Assembly (NCBI GenBank): GCA_011526095.1
Contig: WYBA01000004.1
Coordinates: forward strand, 1-55,835
DNA from: Myxococcales bacterium
GTDB taxonomy: Bacteria; Myxococcota_A; Polyangia; Haliangiales; Haliangiaceae
Direction: 5' to 3'
DNA length: 55,835 bases
A program made the position numbers and the translations under genes. The first letter of the stretch is position 1, and the number at the start of each line of letters is the position of its first letter. The notes beneath the pieces were generated by a model. That model did not search any database, was not told the DNA's origin, and was given only the letters and a program-made list of their open reading frames with translations. Below are positions 18,181 through 26,319 of the stretch, piece by piece.

Positions 18181-19479
18181 GTGTACACCGCCGGCGTGTC
18201 CGCGCGTGACGTGATCGTCGTCGGCGGCGGCCCGGCCGGGGCCGCGGTCGCGGCGCGCCTGCACCAGCACGGCGTGCGCGACGTGCTCGTGCTCGAGCGC
18301 TACGCCCACCCGCGCGAGAAGCCGTGCGGCGGCGGGCTGACCGGCCACGCCGACGAGGCGTTCGCGGCGCTCGACCTGCGCCTCGACGTGCCCCACGTGC
18401 CGTCGCGCTCGGCCCGGGTCCGGTTCGGCAGCTTCGTCCGCACCGTCACGCTCGGCCGGCCGGTGAACGTGATCCGCCGCGAGGACTTCGACGCGAGCCT
18501 GATCGCGCAGGTGCGGGCGCGCGGGGTCGAGGTGGTCGAGGACGAGGGCGTCGACGCGATCTCGGTCGAGCCGGACCACGTCGTCGTCACGACCAGCCGC
18601 GGCCGCCGGCTCACCGCCCGCGTCGTGATCGGCGCCGACGGCGCGGCGTCGATCGTCCGCAAGCACCTGACCGGCAACGCCAAGGCGCTGCCGCACCGGC
18701 TGTTCAAGGCCGAGCTGACGATGCCCGCGGCCGCGGCCGGCCCGGGCGTTGCCGTCGGCGACGACGCGATGCTCTACGACTTCACCCCGATGCTGCGCGG
18801 CGTGCGCGGCTACCTGTGGGTGTTCCCGGTGCCCGGCGACCGGATCAACGTCGGCATCATGCACTACCCGTCGACGCGGCTCGGCGGGCCGGCGCTGATC
18901 GACCAGCTCCGCGCCGGGCTGGCCGAGGTGGGCGTGGCGCTGCCGGCGAAGGCCGCGCACGGCTGGCCGGTGTGGGGCTACCACCCGCGCGCGCCGGTGT
19001 CGGCGCCGCGCGTGCTCGTCGTCGGCGACGCCGCCGGGATCGACGGGCTCACCGGCGAGGGCATCGCGGTCGCGATGGAGCAGGCGGTCGTCGCGGGCGA
19101 CCTCGTCGCGCGCGGGCTGCGCACCGGCGAGCTGGGGTTCGCGGGCTACCGGCGCGCGCTGCGCCGCGCGGTGGTCGGGCGCGAGCTCGCGCTCGACCGG
19201 TGGCTGGCGCGGCTGCTCTACCAGCGCGGCGAGGGGTGGCGGCGGTGGATGTCGCTGGTGCTGTACGACCCGGACGTGCTCGAGATGTACGCCGCGCGCG
19301 TCGCCGGCAGCGAGGTCCTCGCCGACCAGAAGCTGCGGCTCTACGGCGCGCTGGCGCGCCACGTGTGGCGCGCGCGCGGCCGGTCGCGGGCGCTGCGCCA
19401 GGCGGGCGAGGGCCTGGCGCTCGACGGTCAGTCCGTGCCGTTGCTGTCGTCGGCGTCGTCGTCGGGCCCGTCGTCGTGA
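18181..19479 (+). CDS. FAD-dependent oxidoreductase, geranylgeranyl reductase family
   Basis: The protein has 432 residues from GTG 18181 (a second GTG at 18196 would also serve). It begins with the dinucleotide-binding loop VIVVGGGPAGAAVAARL and the family motif PREKPCGGGLTG, whose cysteine is typical of geranylgeranyl reductase-type enzymes. It ends the FAD domain with VVGDAAGIDGLTGEGIAVAMEQ. Members reduce isoprenoid chains of quinones or lipids, or act as related flavin monooxygenases, so the substrate cannot be fixed here. The C-terminal tail is Ser-rich and its last 52 bp overlap, on the opposite strand, the acidic tail of the HU/IHF gene. Confidence 0.85.
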   Translation: MYTAGVSARDVIVVGGGPAGAAVAARLHQHGVRDVLVLERYAHPREKPCGGGLTGHADEAFAALDLRLDVPHVPSRSARVRFGSFVRTVTLGRPVNVIRREDFDASLIAQVRARGVEVVEDEGVDAISVEPDHVVVTTSRGRRLTARVVIGADGAASIVRKHLTGNAKALPHRLFKAELTMPAAAAGPGVAVGDDAMLYDFTPMLRGVRGYLWVFPVPGDRINVGIMHYPSTRLGGPALIDQLRAGLAEVGVALPAKAAHGWPVWGYHPRAPVSAPRVLVVGDAAGIDGLTGEGIAVAMEQAVVAGDLVARGLRTGELGFAGYRRALRRAVVGRELALDRWLARLLYQRGEGWRRWMSLVLYDPDVLEMYAARVAGSEVLADQKLRLYGALARHVWRARGRSRALRQAGEGLALDGQSVPLLSSASSSGPSS

Positions 19480-19811
19480 TCGTCCGCATCGTCGGGATCA
19501 TCCGGATCCGGACCCTCGACCGTGCCCGTGCCGGCGTTGACCCGCTCGCGTAGCTCCTTGCCGACCTTGAAGAACGGCAGGCGCTTGGGCTTGACGTGGA
19601 CCGGCTCGCCCGTCCGCGGGTTGCGGCCCTCGTACGCCTTGTAGCTGCGGACCTCGAAGCTGCCAAAGCCGCGGATCTCGATGCGCTCCCCGCGCTCGAG
19701 CGCCGCGATCATGCTGTCGAACATCACGTTCACGACCGCCTCGGCCTTGCCCTTGGGCAGCTTCAGCGCCTCCGAGAGCCTCTCGATGAGGTCGCTCTTG
19801 GTGACCGGCAT
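19428..19811 (-). CDS. HU/IHF family DNA-bending protein, IHF-beta-like, with acidic C-terminal tail
   Basis: The 127-residue protein starts at ATG 19811; the frame is open upstream but without homology. Residues 1-95 are a complete HU/IHF fold: VTKSDLIERLSEALKLPKGK, ERIEIRGFGSFEVR, the DNA-intercalating arm GRNPRTGEPVHVKPKRLPFF and the end KVGKELRERVN. EIRGFGSF and the RNPRTG arm are IHF-beta-like. The last 30 residues are an Asp-rich tail (DPDDPDDADDHDDGPDDD) not found in ordinary HU or IHF, where extensions are normally basic. The tail is encoded antisense to the 3' end of the flavoprotein gene. An inverted repeat lies just upstream at 19825-19875. Confidence 0.93.
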   Translation of the reverse strand: MPVTKSDLIERLSEALKLPKGKAEAVVNVMFDSMIAALERGERIEIRGFGSFEVRSYKAYEGRNPRTGEPVHVKPKRLPFFKVGKELRERVNAGTGTVEGPDPDDPDDADDHDDGPDDDADDSNGTD

Positions 19812-19824
19812 GGTTCCCCCCGCA

Positions 19825-19875
19825 GTTCCACTCCATTGAACCCCCGGGACGTGAGGCGGATCAATGGCTTGGAAC
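19825..19875 (-). promoter_or_regulatory. Imperfect 15-bp inverted repeat upstream of the HU/IHF gene
   Basis: The arms at 19825-19839 (GTTCCACTCCATTGA) and 19861-19875 (TCAATGGCTTGGAAC) are complementary at 13 of 15 positions with a 21-bp spacer. The left arm begins 14 bp upstream of the start codon. It may be an operator for autoregulation or a leader hairpin in the mRNA. Confidence 0.45.
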
Positions 19876-19930
19876 GTCACGGAAAAATCCGCCCCGGGTG
19901 AACTCGCTCCTGGAGGGGCTCTGGACGCGG

Positions 19931-20326
19931 TCAGGCGGGGGGCGAGATCGCCCCGCGCAGCACCTTCAGCAGCTGGGCGGTGGTCACCGCTTCCTGCGCG
20001 TCGGTCACGCCCGCCTCGACCAGCAGGCGCATCAGCTCGCCGGCGTCGAACCACAGGCCGTGCTCCTTGCACCGGTCGATGTGGACCCCGCCCGCCACGA
20101 CCAGGCCCAGCGGGGCGTCGCACACGGGGCAGCGCAGGCGCTCGCGGCGCCACCACAGCCACCGCCGCGGCGGCGCGTCGTCGGCGCCGTGGGCGTGCAG
20201 CGCGGCGTCGAGGCGCGCCTCGGTCATCCACGCGCCGCCGCAGCCGGCGCAGGTGTGCAGCGGGGCGTCCTCGATCAGGCGCTGTCCGCACCGCGGACAG
20301 GTCCACGCCGCGTTGGTCCGGTACAT
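19931..20326 (-). CDS. Zinc-ribbon protein with two TFIIB-type zinc fingers
   Basis: The 131-residue protein has two zf-TFIIB-like modules. The first has TCPRCGQRLIED, then HTCAGCGGAWMTEARLDAAL. The second has RCPVCDAPLGLVV, then IDRCKEHGLWFDAGELMRLL. The CxxC plus Cx(1-2)C/H pairs and the conserved Gly-Trp-(Phe/Met) after the second knuckle are diagnostic for small bacterial zf-TFIIB proteins of unknown role. It starts at ATG 20326, seven bases past the stop of the CoA-transferase subunit B gene on the same strand. It may be the last gene of that operon, but no link to CoA metabolism is known. Confidence 0.82.
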   Translation of the reverse strand: MYRTNAAWTCPRCGQRLIEDAPLHTCAGCGGAWMTEARLDAALHAHGADDAPPRRWLWWRRERLRCPVCDAPLGLVVAGGVHIDRCKEHGLWFDAGELMRLLVEAGVTDAQEAVTTAQLLKVLRGAISPPA

Positions 20327-20333
20327 GGCGTGG

Positions 20334-20993
20334 TCAGACGGCCATCTCGGGGACGTCGCCGGCGACGGCGAGCGGGGCGCCGGTGGCCGCGACGATCTCC
20401 GCGACCGAGACGCCCGGGGCGCGCTCGCGCAGCGCCAGGCCGGCCGGCGTCACGTCGATCACAGCCATGTCGGTGACGATCGTGTGGACGCACGCCAGGC
20501 CGGTGAGCGGCAGGGTGCACGCCGGCAGGATCTTCGGCGCGCCCTCCTTGTTGGTGTGCTCCATCATGACGATCACACGCCGCGAGCCGGCGACGAGGTC
20601 CATCGCGCCGCCCATGCCCTTGATCATCTTGCCGGGGATCGTCCAGTTGGCGAGGTCGCCGGCGGCCGACACCTCCATCGCGCCGAGCACGCTGACGTCG
20701 ACGTGGCCGCCGCGGATCATCGCGAACGACTCGGCCGAGTCGAAGAACGACGAGCCGGCGATCGCGGTGACCGTCTGCTTGCCGGCGTTGATCAGGTCCG
20801 GATCCTCGTCGCCCTCGTAGGGGAACGGGCCGATGCCGAGCATGCCGTTCTCCGACTGCAGCACGACGTCCATCCCGGGCGGGATGAAGTTCGCGACGAG
20901 GGTCGGCATGCCGATGCCGAGGTTGACGTAGTAGCCGTCGCGCAGCTCGGCGGCGACGCGGCGGGCGATCTGGTCACGGTCGAGGCGGGGCAT
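20334..20993 (-). CDS. scoB: 3-oxoacid CoA-transferase subunit B
   Basis: The 219-residue beta subunit carries the catalytic glutamate. Motifs are [16 protein letters not shown] (21-36), then [16 protein letters not shown] with Glu48 as the residue that forms the glutamyl-CoA intermediate. Further on are [16 protein letters not shown] and GMGGAMDLV. With subunit A it moves CoA between succinyl-CoA or another acyl-CoA and acetoacetate or similar 3-oxoacids. The ATG at 20993 lies five bases after the subunit A stop, so the two are a coupled pair. The acyl-CoA operon 9.5-17 kb away provides thiolase and the other partners for acetoacetyl-CoA turnover. Confidence 0.93.
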   Translation of the reverse strand: MPRLDRDQIARRVAAELRDGYYVNLGIGMPTLVANFIPPGMDVVLQSENGMLGIGPFPYEGDEDPDLINAGKQTVTAIAGSSFFDSAESFAMIRGGHVDVSVLGAMEVSAAGDLANWTIPGKMIKGMGGAMDLVAGSRRVIVMMEHTNKEGAPKILPACTLPLTGLACVHTIVTDMAVIDVTPAGLALRERAPGVSVAEIVAATGAPLAVAGDVPEMAV

Positions 20994-20998
20994 GGCGC

Positions 20999-21703
20999 TC
21001 AGGTCCTCTCCTTCTTCCGCACGGTGCGCTGCTCGATCGGCTTGGCGTAGGCCGTGCCCTGGAAGATCCGCTGGACGTAGATCGACGGGGTGTGGATCGC
21101 GTCGGGATCGAGCGTCCCGACCGGCACCAGCTCCTCGACCTCGGCGATCGTGATCCGGCCGGCGGCCGCCATCATCGGGTTGAAGTTGCGCGACGTCTTG
21201 CGGAACACCAGGTTCCCCCACGCGTCGCCCTTCCACGCCTTGACGATCGCGAAGTCGCCGCGGATCGCGTGCTCGAGCACGCACCGCTTGCCGTTGATCA
21301 CCCGCGTCTCCTTGCCCTCGGCGATCTGGGTGCCGTAGCCGGTCGGGGTGAAGAACGCCTCGATCCCGGCGCCGCCGGCGCGGATCCGCTCGGCCAGCGT
21401 GCCCTGCGGGCACAGCTCGACCTCGAGCTGGCCGGACAGGAACTGCTGCTCGAAGATCTTGTTCTCGCCGACGTACGACGAGACCATCTTCTTGACCTGG
21501 CCCTGGGCGAGCAGGACGCCGAGGCCCTTGTCGGTCGTGCCGCAGTTGTTGCTGACGATCGTCAGCCCCATGACCTTGCGGCGCGCCAGCTCGCGGATGC
21601 AGTTCTCGGGGTTGCCGGACAGCCCGAACCCGCCCGACAGGATCACCGCCCCGTCGGCGACGTCGTGCAGCGCGGCCTGCGCGTCGGCGAAGACCTTGTT
21701 CAT
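20999..21703 (-). CDS. scoA: 3-oxoacid CoA-transferase subunit A
   Basis: The 234-residue alpha subunit of the family I CoA-transferase is recognisable from [17 protein letters not shown] (20-36), the conserved [15 protein letters not shown], and [16 protein letters not shown]. The middle [13 protein letters not shown] and C-terminal [20 protein letters not shown] segments are equally typical. It is the first gene of the minus-strand pair and is divergent from the SAM-hydrolase family gene, 81 bp away. Length and order (A then B) match ScoAB/AtoDA-type enzymes. Confidence 0.93.
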   Translation of the reverse strand: MNKVFADAQAALHDVADGAVILSGGFGLSGNPENCIRELARRKVMGLTIVSNNCGTTDKGLGVLLAQGQVKKMVSSYVGENKIFEQQFLSGQLEVELCPQGTLAERIRAGGAGIEAFFTPTGYGTQIAEGKETRVINGKRCVLEHAIRGDFAIVKAWKGDAWGNLVFRKTSRNFNPMMAAAGRITIAEVEELVPVGTLDPDAIHTPSIYVQRIFQGTAYAKPIEQRTVRKKERT

Positions 21704-21784
21704 CGGCGGCGATCGTTAGGCCGTGCGCTCGGCGGTGTCAACGCGGCGGGCGAAGTCCCGCCGTGGCCTGCTACGTTCGGCGCG

Positions 21785-22513
21785 ATGGCGCTCGTCACGC
21801 TGACCACGGACTTCGGCACCGCCGACGGCTACGTCGGCGCGATGAAGGGGGTGATCCTGCGGCTCGCGCCCGGCACGACCGTCGTCGACCTCGCCCACGA
21901 CGTGCCGCGGCACGACGTCGCGCACGCCGCCTGGGTCGTCGCGACCGCCGCGCCCGAGTTCCCGCCGCAGACGATCCACGTCGTCGTCGTCGACCCCGGC
22001 GTCGGCGGGGCGCGGCTCGAGGTCATCGTCGCGGCCGGCGGCCAGCTCTACGTCGGGCCCGACAACGGCGTCTTCGCGCACGTCGGCGCCGGTGCCGATG
22101 CCGAAGGATGCTGGGCGATCACGTCGACGGCGTTCCGCATGGCGGAGGCGGCGCCGACGTTCCACGGCCGCGACGTGTTCGCGCCGGCCGCGGCGGCGCT
22201 GGCGCGCGGGCTGCCGCCGTCGCTGGCCGGGCCGGCGACGTGCCTGGCGGGCACGCTGGGGTGGGGCGGCCCGGGGCGCGTCGTCCACGTCGACCGCTAC
22301 GGCAACCTGATCTCGGACGTGGCGCCGGGGCCGCGCGCGGTGCGCGTCGCCGGCCACGAGCTGGCGGTGCGCCGGACCTACGAGGACGTCGCGCCGGGCG
22401 AGCTGGTCGCCTACGTCGGCTCGGCCCGCACGATCGAGATCGCGGTGCGCCAGGGCGACGCGGCGCAGGCGCTCGGGGTGCACCGCGGCGCGGCCGTCGA
22501 GGCGGTCCCGTGA
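21785..22513 (+). CDS. SAM hydroxide adenosyltransferase family protein (DUF62)
   Basis: This 242-residue protein is of the fluorinase/chlorinase superfamily that hydrolyses S-adenosylmethionine to adenosine and methionine. Motifs are LTTDFGTADGYVGAMKG (6-22), VVVVDPGVGG, YVGPDNGVF and the C-terminal-domain signature DRYGNLISDV. The chosen ATG at 21785 gives the family N-terminus directly; earlier in-frame sequence has no homology. The Asp/Thr pairs that bind SAM are kept. The biological purpose of the family is unsettled. It is translationally coupled (4-bp overlap) to the RNA methyltransferase gene, which itself uses SAM. Confidence 0.9.
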   Translation: MALVTLTTDFGTADGYVGAMKGVILRLAPGTTVVDLAHDVPRHDVAHAAWVVATAAPEFPPQTIHVVVVDPGVGGARLEVIVAAGGQLYVGPDNGVFAHVGAGADAEGCWAITSTAFRMAEAAPTFHGRDVFAPAAAALARGLPPSLAGPATCLAGTLGWGGPGRVVHVDRYGNLISDVAPGPRAVRVAGHELAVRRTYEDVAPGELVAYVGSARTIEIAVRQGDAAQALGVHRGAAVEAVP

Positions 22514-23802
22514 GCGGTGCCGGCGGTGCCGGCGGTGCCGGCGCGCCCGTCGGCGCGCCCGTCGGGTCGATCGTCGAGCTCGCGATCACCGGCCTCGCGG
22601 CGGGCGGCGACGGCGTCGGCCGCGACGCCACCGGACGCGTGACCTTCGTGCCCCACGCCGCGCCCGGCGACCACCTGCGCGTGCGCGTCACCGACGCGCG
22701 CCGCAGCTTCGCGCGCGCGACGATCGAGCAGATCGTCGCGCCGTCGCCCGACCGGGTCGCGCCGCCGTGCGCGCTGTTCGCCGCCGGACGGTGCGGCGGC
22801 TGCCAGTGGCAGCACGTCGCCGCCGGCGCGCAGCTCGCCGCCAAGCACGAGCTCGCCCGCTCGGGGCTGCGCCGCGCGATCGACGCCGGCCTCGAGCTGC
22901 GCCCCGCGGTCGCCGCCGCGCCGCCGTGGGGATGGCGTCGCCGCGTCCGCCTCCACGCCGGGCGGGCCGACGGCGAGCGCGCCGCGCGGCTGGGGTTCTA
23001 CGCCCCGCACAGCCACACCGTCGTCGACGTGCTCGACGGCGGCGGGTGCGCCCAGCTCGAGCCCGGGCTGGCCGCGGCGCTCGCCGCGATGCACCCGGTG
23101 CTGCGCGACGTCCTCGACGACGGTGACGAGGTCCACGCGGTGATCGGCCACGCCGGCGCGGTCCACGTCGTGATCGGCGGGCGGTGCCCGCGCGCCGCCG
23201 CCGAGCGGCTGATCGCCGCGGGCGCCGCGGGCGTCGTCGTCCGCCAGGGCGAGCGGCTCGTCGGGCACCTCGGCGCCGCGGCGATCGAGCTCGAGCCGGG
23301 CCTGGCGATCGCCGCCGACGAGTTCGCCCAGGCGTCGGCCGCGGGCAACCGCGCCCTGATCGCCGCGGTCGTCGCCGCGGTCGCGCCCGCGCCGGGCGTG
23401 CGCGTGCTCGAGCTGTTCGCCGGCGCCGGCAACTTCACCCGGCACCTCGTCGCCGCCGGCGCCGCGGTCGTCGCCAACGACGTCGTCGCGCCGCCGGTGG
23501 TCGTGCCGGGCGCGCGGTTCGTCGCCGGCACGGCGGAGGCGGCGCTCGAGCGCGTCGCGGCCGAGGGCGCCGCGTTCGACGTCGCGCTGCTCGACCCGCC
23601 GCGGACCGGCGCGCGCGCCGCGGTCGCGCGGCTCGGCGCGGTCGCCCCGCGCCGCGTGGTCTACGTCGCGTGCGACGTCGCGACGCTGGCCCGCGACGTC
23701 GAGGCGCTCGCCGCCGCCGGCTGGGCGCCGCGCCACGCCACCGTGTTCGACGTCATGCCGCAGACCGCGCACGTCGAGGTCGTCGTCGTCGCCGAGCGCT
23801 GA
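22510..23802 (+). CDS. TrmA/RlmD-family RNA (uracil-5-)-methyltransferase
   Basis: The 430-residue protein starts with a GTG overlapping the preceding stop. A TRAM-like N-terminus (GSIVELAITGLAAGGDGVGR, about 19-38) is followed by the Fe-S cluster cysteines Cys87, Cys95, Cys98 (CGGCQWQ) and Cys180. The methyltransferase domain has VLELFAGAGNFTRHL, LLDPPRTGA, and the nucleophile Cys388 in VYVACDVATLARD. This is the architecture of 23S rRNA m5U methyltransferases (RlmD/RlmC), and the exact site cannot be assigned from sequence alone. The first Fe-S spacing is C-x7-C instead of the common C-x5-C. The first 18 residues are a Gly/Ala run that may be an artefact of start choice. Confidence 0.88.
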   Translation: MSGAGGAGGAGAPVGAPVGSIVELAITGLAAGGDGVGRDATGRVTFVPHAAPGDHLRVRVTDARRSFARATIEQIVAPSPDRVAPPCALFAAGRCGGCQWQHVAAGAQLAAKHELARSGLRRAIDAGLELRPAVAAAPPWGWRRRVRLHAGRADGERAARLGFYAPHSHTVVDVLDGGGCAQLEPGLAAALAAMHPVLRDVLDDGDEVHAVIGHAGAVHVVIGGRCPRAAAERLIAAGAAGVVVRQGERLVGHLGAAAIELEPGLAIAADEFAQASAAGNRALIAAVVAAVAPAPGVRVLELFAGAGNFTRHLVAAGAAVVANDVVAPPVVVPGARFVAGTAEAALERVAAEGAAFDVALLDPPRTGARAAVARLGAVAPRRVVYVACDVATLARDVEALAAAGWAPRHATVFDVMPQTAHVEVVVVAER

Positions 23803-23811
23803 GCCAGCGCT
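23795..23811. terminator. Perfect 7-bp hairpin at the convergent gene ends
   Basis: AGCGCTG (23795-23801) and CAGCGCT (23805-23811) pair around AGC, across the stop codon of the methyltransferase and just before the stop of the convergent gene at 23815. The position suits a bidirectional terminator, but there is no T-tract on either side. Confidence 0.4.
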
Positions 23812-23814
23812 GTC

Positions 23815-24378
23815 TCATCGATCCGGATCGGCCTCGTGCAGCGGCTCGAGCCCGCGCGCGGCGGCCTCGAGGCGCTTGCGCGCGGCGCGCGGCCCGGCGG
23901 CGGCCGCGGCGACGGTGCGGGTGCGGAACAGCAGCAGGCGCACGACGACGTGCTCGCGCGCGCCGTCGACCTGCCGGGTCAGCCACAGCTCCAGCGTCGG
24001 CACGCCCTTGACCCGCGTGTCGCGGTGCTTGTCGACCGTGACGCCGGGCTCGGCGCGGAACCCGGCGACGATCTCGGCGAGGTAGGCGCGGCGCTTCTTG
24101 GTCCGCCACGCGTCGATGTTCGGGGCCGGCGCGACCGTGATCGCGAGGGTGCCGCCGTCGGCGTGCGTCGCGGTGACGCGCGGCGCGTCGGGGTCCGCGG
24201 CGAGGGCCTCGGCGCCCGCGGTCGTCGCCGTCCAGCCGTCGTCGAGGACGATCCGCGCGGGCTGATCCGGGATCGTGGTGGCGCGCGGCTCGGCGGCGGC
24301 CGGCGGGGCCCCGACCGCGAAGGCGGCGAAGGCGGCGAGCAGCGCCACGGCCAGCGCCGTCGCGCGCCGCGCGCTCAC
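23815..24378 (-). CDS. Secreted protein of unknown function
   Basis: The 187-residue product starts at GTG 24378, overlapping the upstream stop by four bases. An N-terminal signal peptide (about 1-29) has a hydrophobic Ala/Val/Phe core ending in PPAAAEP, consistent with signal peptidase I. The mature part resembles the general layout of small periplasmic proteins with DGWTATTAGAEAL, LAITVAPAPNIDAW and a C-terminal LRLLLFRTRTV-like strand. I do not recognise a family. It is coupled to the membrane protein gene upstream and may be its periplasmic partner. Confidence 0.65.
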   Translation of the reverse strand: MSARRATALAVALLAAFAAFAVGAPPAAAEPRATTIPDQPARIVLDDGWTATTAGAEALAADPDAPRVTATHADGGTLAITVAPAPNIDAWRTKKRRAYLAEIVAGFRAEPGVTVDKHRDTRVKGVPTLELWLTRQVDGAREHVVVRLLLFRTRTVAAAAAGPRAARKRLEAAARGLEPLHEADPDR

Positions 24379-24989
24379 GAGTCGGCGGCCGCCGCCGCGG
24401 GCGCCTCGGCGGCCGGCGCCTGGTCCGGGCGGGACGCGCGGCCGGCGCCGCGGGCGTCGAGCTCGCGCACGATCTTGCGCTGATCCGCCTCGGTGACGAA
24501 CCAGTCGCGCGGGTAGCTGAAGGCGCGCCCGGCCGCCTCGATCACCAGCACCGGCGCGGCGCGCGTCCACGGCACCGAGCGCCGGAGCAGGTAGGCGTGC
24601 TGGACCTCGGCGAGGCTGAACCGCGCCGGCTCGCCGCGGCACAGCCCCCGCGGCAGCTCGATCCGGTCGTCCGCGACGACGACCGCGCCCGCGGGGAACA
24701 TCAGCGTGCGCGCGAACGCGTAGCCGGCGAGCCCGCCGATCGCGATCAGGACGACGCCGATGCCCTGACCGACCGTGCCCAGCTTCCACACGAACACCGC
24801 GCCGAGCACCAGGCACACGGCCATCCAGCCGGCGTGGCGCATCCGCATGTGCTCGAGCCCGATCTCCAGCGTGCCGCCGGGGCCGACCGGGCGGTCGGCG
24901 TCGGCGTCCTTGGGGTCGTCTCCCCGGGCGCCGCCGCCGGGCTCGGCCCCGCGCGCCGCCACGCCGCCAGACCGCCTGCCCTCAGGCAT
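24375..24989 (-). CDS. Membrane protein with PH-like domain, unknown function
   Basis: The chosen start ATG 24989 overlaps the amidohydrolase stop by eight bases; an earlier ATG at 25022 is possible. Of 204 residues, the first 45 are Gly/Arg/Asp-rich. Two adjacent hydrophobic segments follow (MAVCLVLGAVFVWKLG and GIGVVLIAIGGLAGYAFA). The next part resembles a bacterial PH-like membrane domain (VVVADDRIELPRGL, LAEVQHAYLLRR, VLVIEAAGRAFSYPRDWF), then an Ala-rich tail. Function is unknown. It is translationally coupled on both sides. Confidence 0.65.
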   Translation of the reverse strand: MPEGRRSGGVAARGAEPGGGARGDDPKDADADRPVGPGGTLEIGLEHMRMRHAGWMAVCLVLGAVFVWKLGTVGQGIGVVLIAIGGLAGYAFARTLMFPAGAVVVADDRIELPRGLCRGEPARFSLAEVQHAYLLRRSVPWTRAAPVLVIEAAGRAFSYPRDWFVTEADQRKIVRELDARGAGRASRPDQAPAAEAPAAAAADS

Positions 24990-26319
24990 CGCGGCGCCAG
25001 TCCGACGTGAGGGAGGTGACACGGTCGCGGATCTCTTCGAGGGGGACGTGGGTCAGCCGGCCGTCGGCGACGACCAGGTCCCCATCTACCACGACCTGCC
25101 GGATCGCGCGAGGCGACAGCGCGTAGACGACGTTCTTGGCCAGCGCCTGGACCGGCCACAGCGACGGGTCGTCGAGGTCGACCGCGACCAGATCGCAGCG
25201 AAAGCCCGGCGCGATCCGCCCGACCGGCAGGCCGAGCACCGCGCCGCCGCCGGCGGTGCCCATCTCCAGGCACGCCTCGGCGGTGATCGCCTGGCCGTCG
25301 GTGCGCGCGACCTTCTGCAGCAGCGCGCACGTCCGCATCTCGTCGAGCACGCTGACCCGGTTGTTGGAGCAGCCGCCGTCGGTGCCCAGGCCGATCCGCA
25401 CGCCGCGCGCGTGCAGGTCGACGACGTCGGTGATGCCGTCGCCCAGGAACATGTTCGAGCCGGGGCAGTAGGCGAGGGCGGCGCCGCGCTCGGCCATCAC
25501 GGCGCGCTCGCCGTCGTCGAACCAGCACGCGTGGACGACGATCGCGCGCGACAGATCGACGTCGAGCCCGGCGACCGCGTGCAGCGGCCGCGCCCCGAAC
25601 CGCGCGAGCGACTGCTCGACCTGGTAGCGCTCCTCGGCGAGGTGGATGTGCCACGGCACGCCGGCGTCGCGCGCGCAGCCCGCGCCCGCCTCGATCATCG
25701 CGGGCGTCGCGCCGTGCTGGCTGTGCGGCGCCGGCTGGATCGACACGCGCGCGCGGTCGCGATCGTGCCACCGCCGGTGCAGCGCCTCGAAGTTGGCGAC
25801 CGCCTGCGGGATCGTCTCGCGGTACGACGTCGGCGCGCCGTCCCAGTCGTAGAAGCACCGCGCCAGGACGATCCGCATGCCGAGCCGGCGCGCCGCCTCG
25901 ATCGTCGCGGAGGCGTGCTCGTTGCCGCCGTCGTTGAGGTAGTAGAAGTCGCAGACGGTGGTGACGCCGTGGAGCAGCATCTCGCCGAACGCGAACAGCG
26001 CGGCGGTGTGCATGCCGTCGGCGCCGAGCCGCGGCGAGTAGCGGTAGAGCGCGCGGTCGCGCCACACCAGGAACGGCAGGTCGTCGCCGATCCCGCGCAG
26101 CAGCGACTGGAAGCTGTGGTTGTGGGCGTTGACCGTGCCGGGCAGCAGCGCGCACCGCGGCCAGTCGACCCGGCGCGCGCCGGCGGCGCGCGGCTCGGCC
26201 GCGACCTCGGCCGGCTCGCCGACGGCGACGATCGCGCCGTCGATCGCGAGCACGGCGGTCGCGCCGCGCGCGACGCCGTCGATCACCGCGGCGCCGCCGG
26301 TGTAGAGGACGGGCGTCAT
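24982..26319 (-). CDS. Amidohydrolase family deaminase (TrzN/chlorohydrolase-like)
   Basis: The metal-dependent hydrolase has 445 residues from ATG 26319, which overlaps the holA stop by four bases. The barrel carries the metal motif NAHNHSF (His66, His68), WHIHLAEERY, VVHACWFDD, and the aspartate in LGTDGGCSNNRVSVLDEMR. These are the features of the cyclic deaminase/chlorohydrolase branch (guanine, S-adenosylhomocysteine or formimidoylglutamate deaminases). The substrate cannot be fixed. The C-terminal GFRCDLVAVDLDDPS strand closes the small composite domain. Hut or purine genes are not nearby. Confidence 0.87.
   Translation of the reverse strand: MTPVLYTGGAAVIDGVARGATAVLAIDGAIVAVGEPAEVAAEPRAAGARRVDWPRCALLPGTVNAHNHSFQSLLRGIGDDLPFLVWRDRALYRYSPRLGADGMHTAALFAFGEMLLHGVTTVCDFYYLNDGGNEHASATIEAARRLGMRIVLARCFYDWDGAPTSYRETIPQAVANFEALHRRWHDRDRARVSIQPAPHSQHGATPAMIEAGAGCARDAGVPWHIHLAEERYQVEQSLARFGARPLHAVAGLDVDLSRAIVVHACWFDDGERAVMAERGAALAYCPGSNMFLGDGITDVVDLHARGVRIGLGTDGGCSNNRVSVLDEMRTCALLQKVARTDGQAITAEACLEMGTAGGGAVLGLPVGRIAPGFRCDLVAVDLDDPSLWPVQALAKNVVYALSPRAIRQVVVDGDLVVADGRLTHVPLEEIRDRVTSLTSDWRRDA

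Noticed and set aside
19812..19930. tRNA-like sequence with GTTC and CCATTGAA near the HU/IHF gene
   Set aside because: No cloverleaf with an acceptor stem and anticodon could be folded; it is better explained as an inverted repeat.
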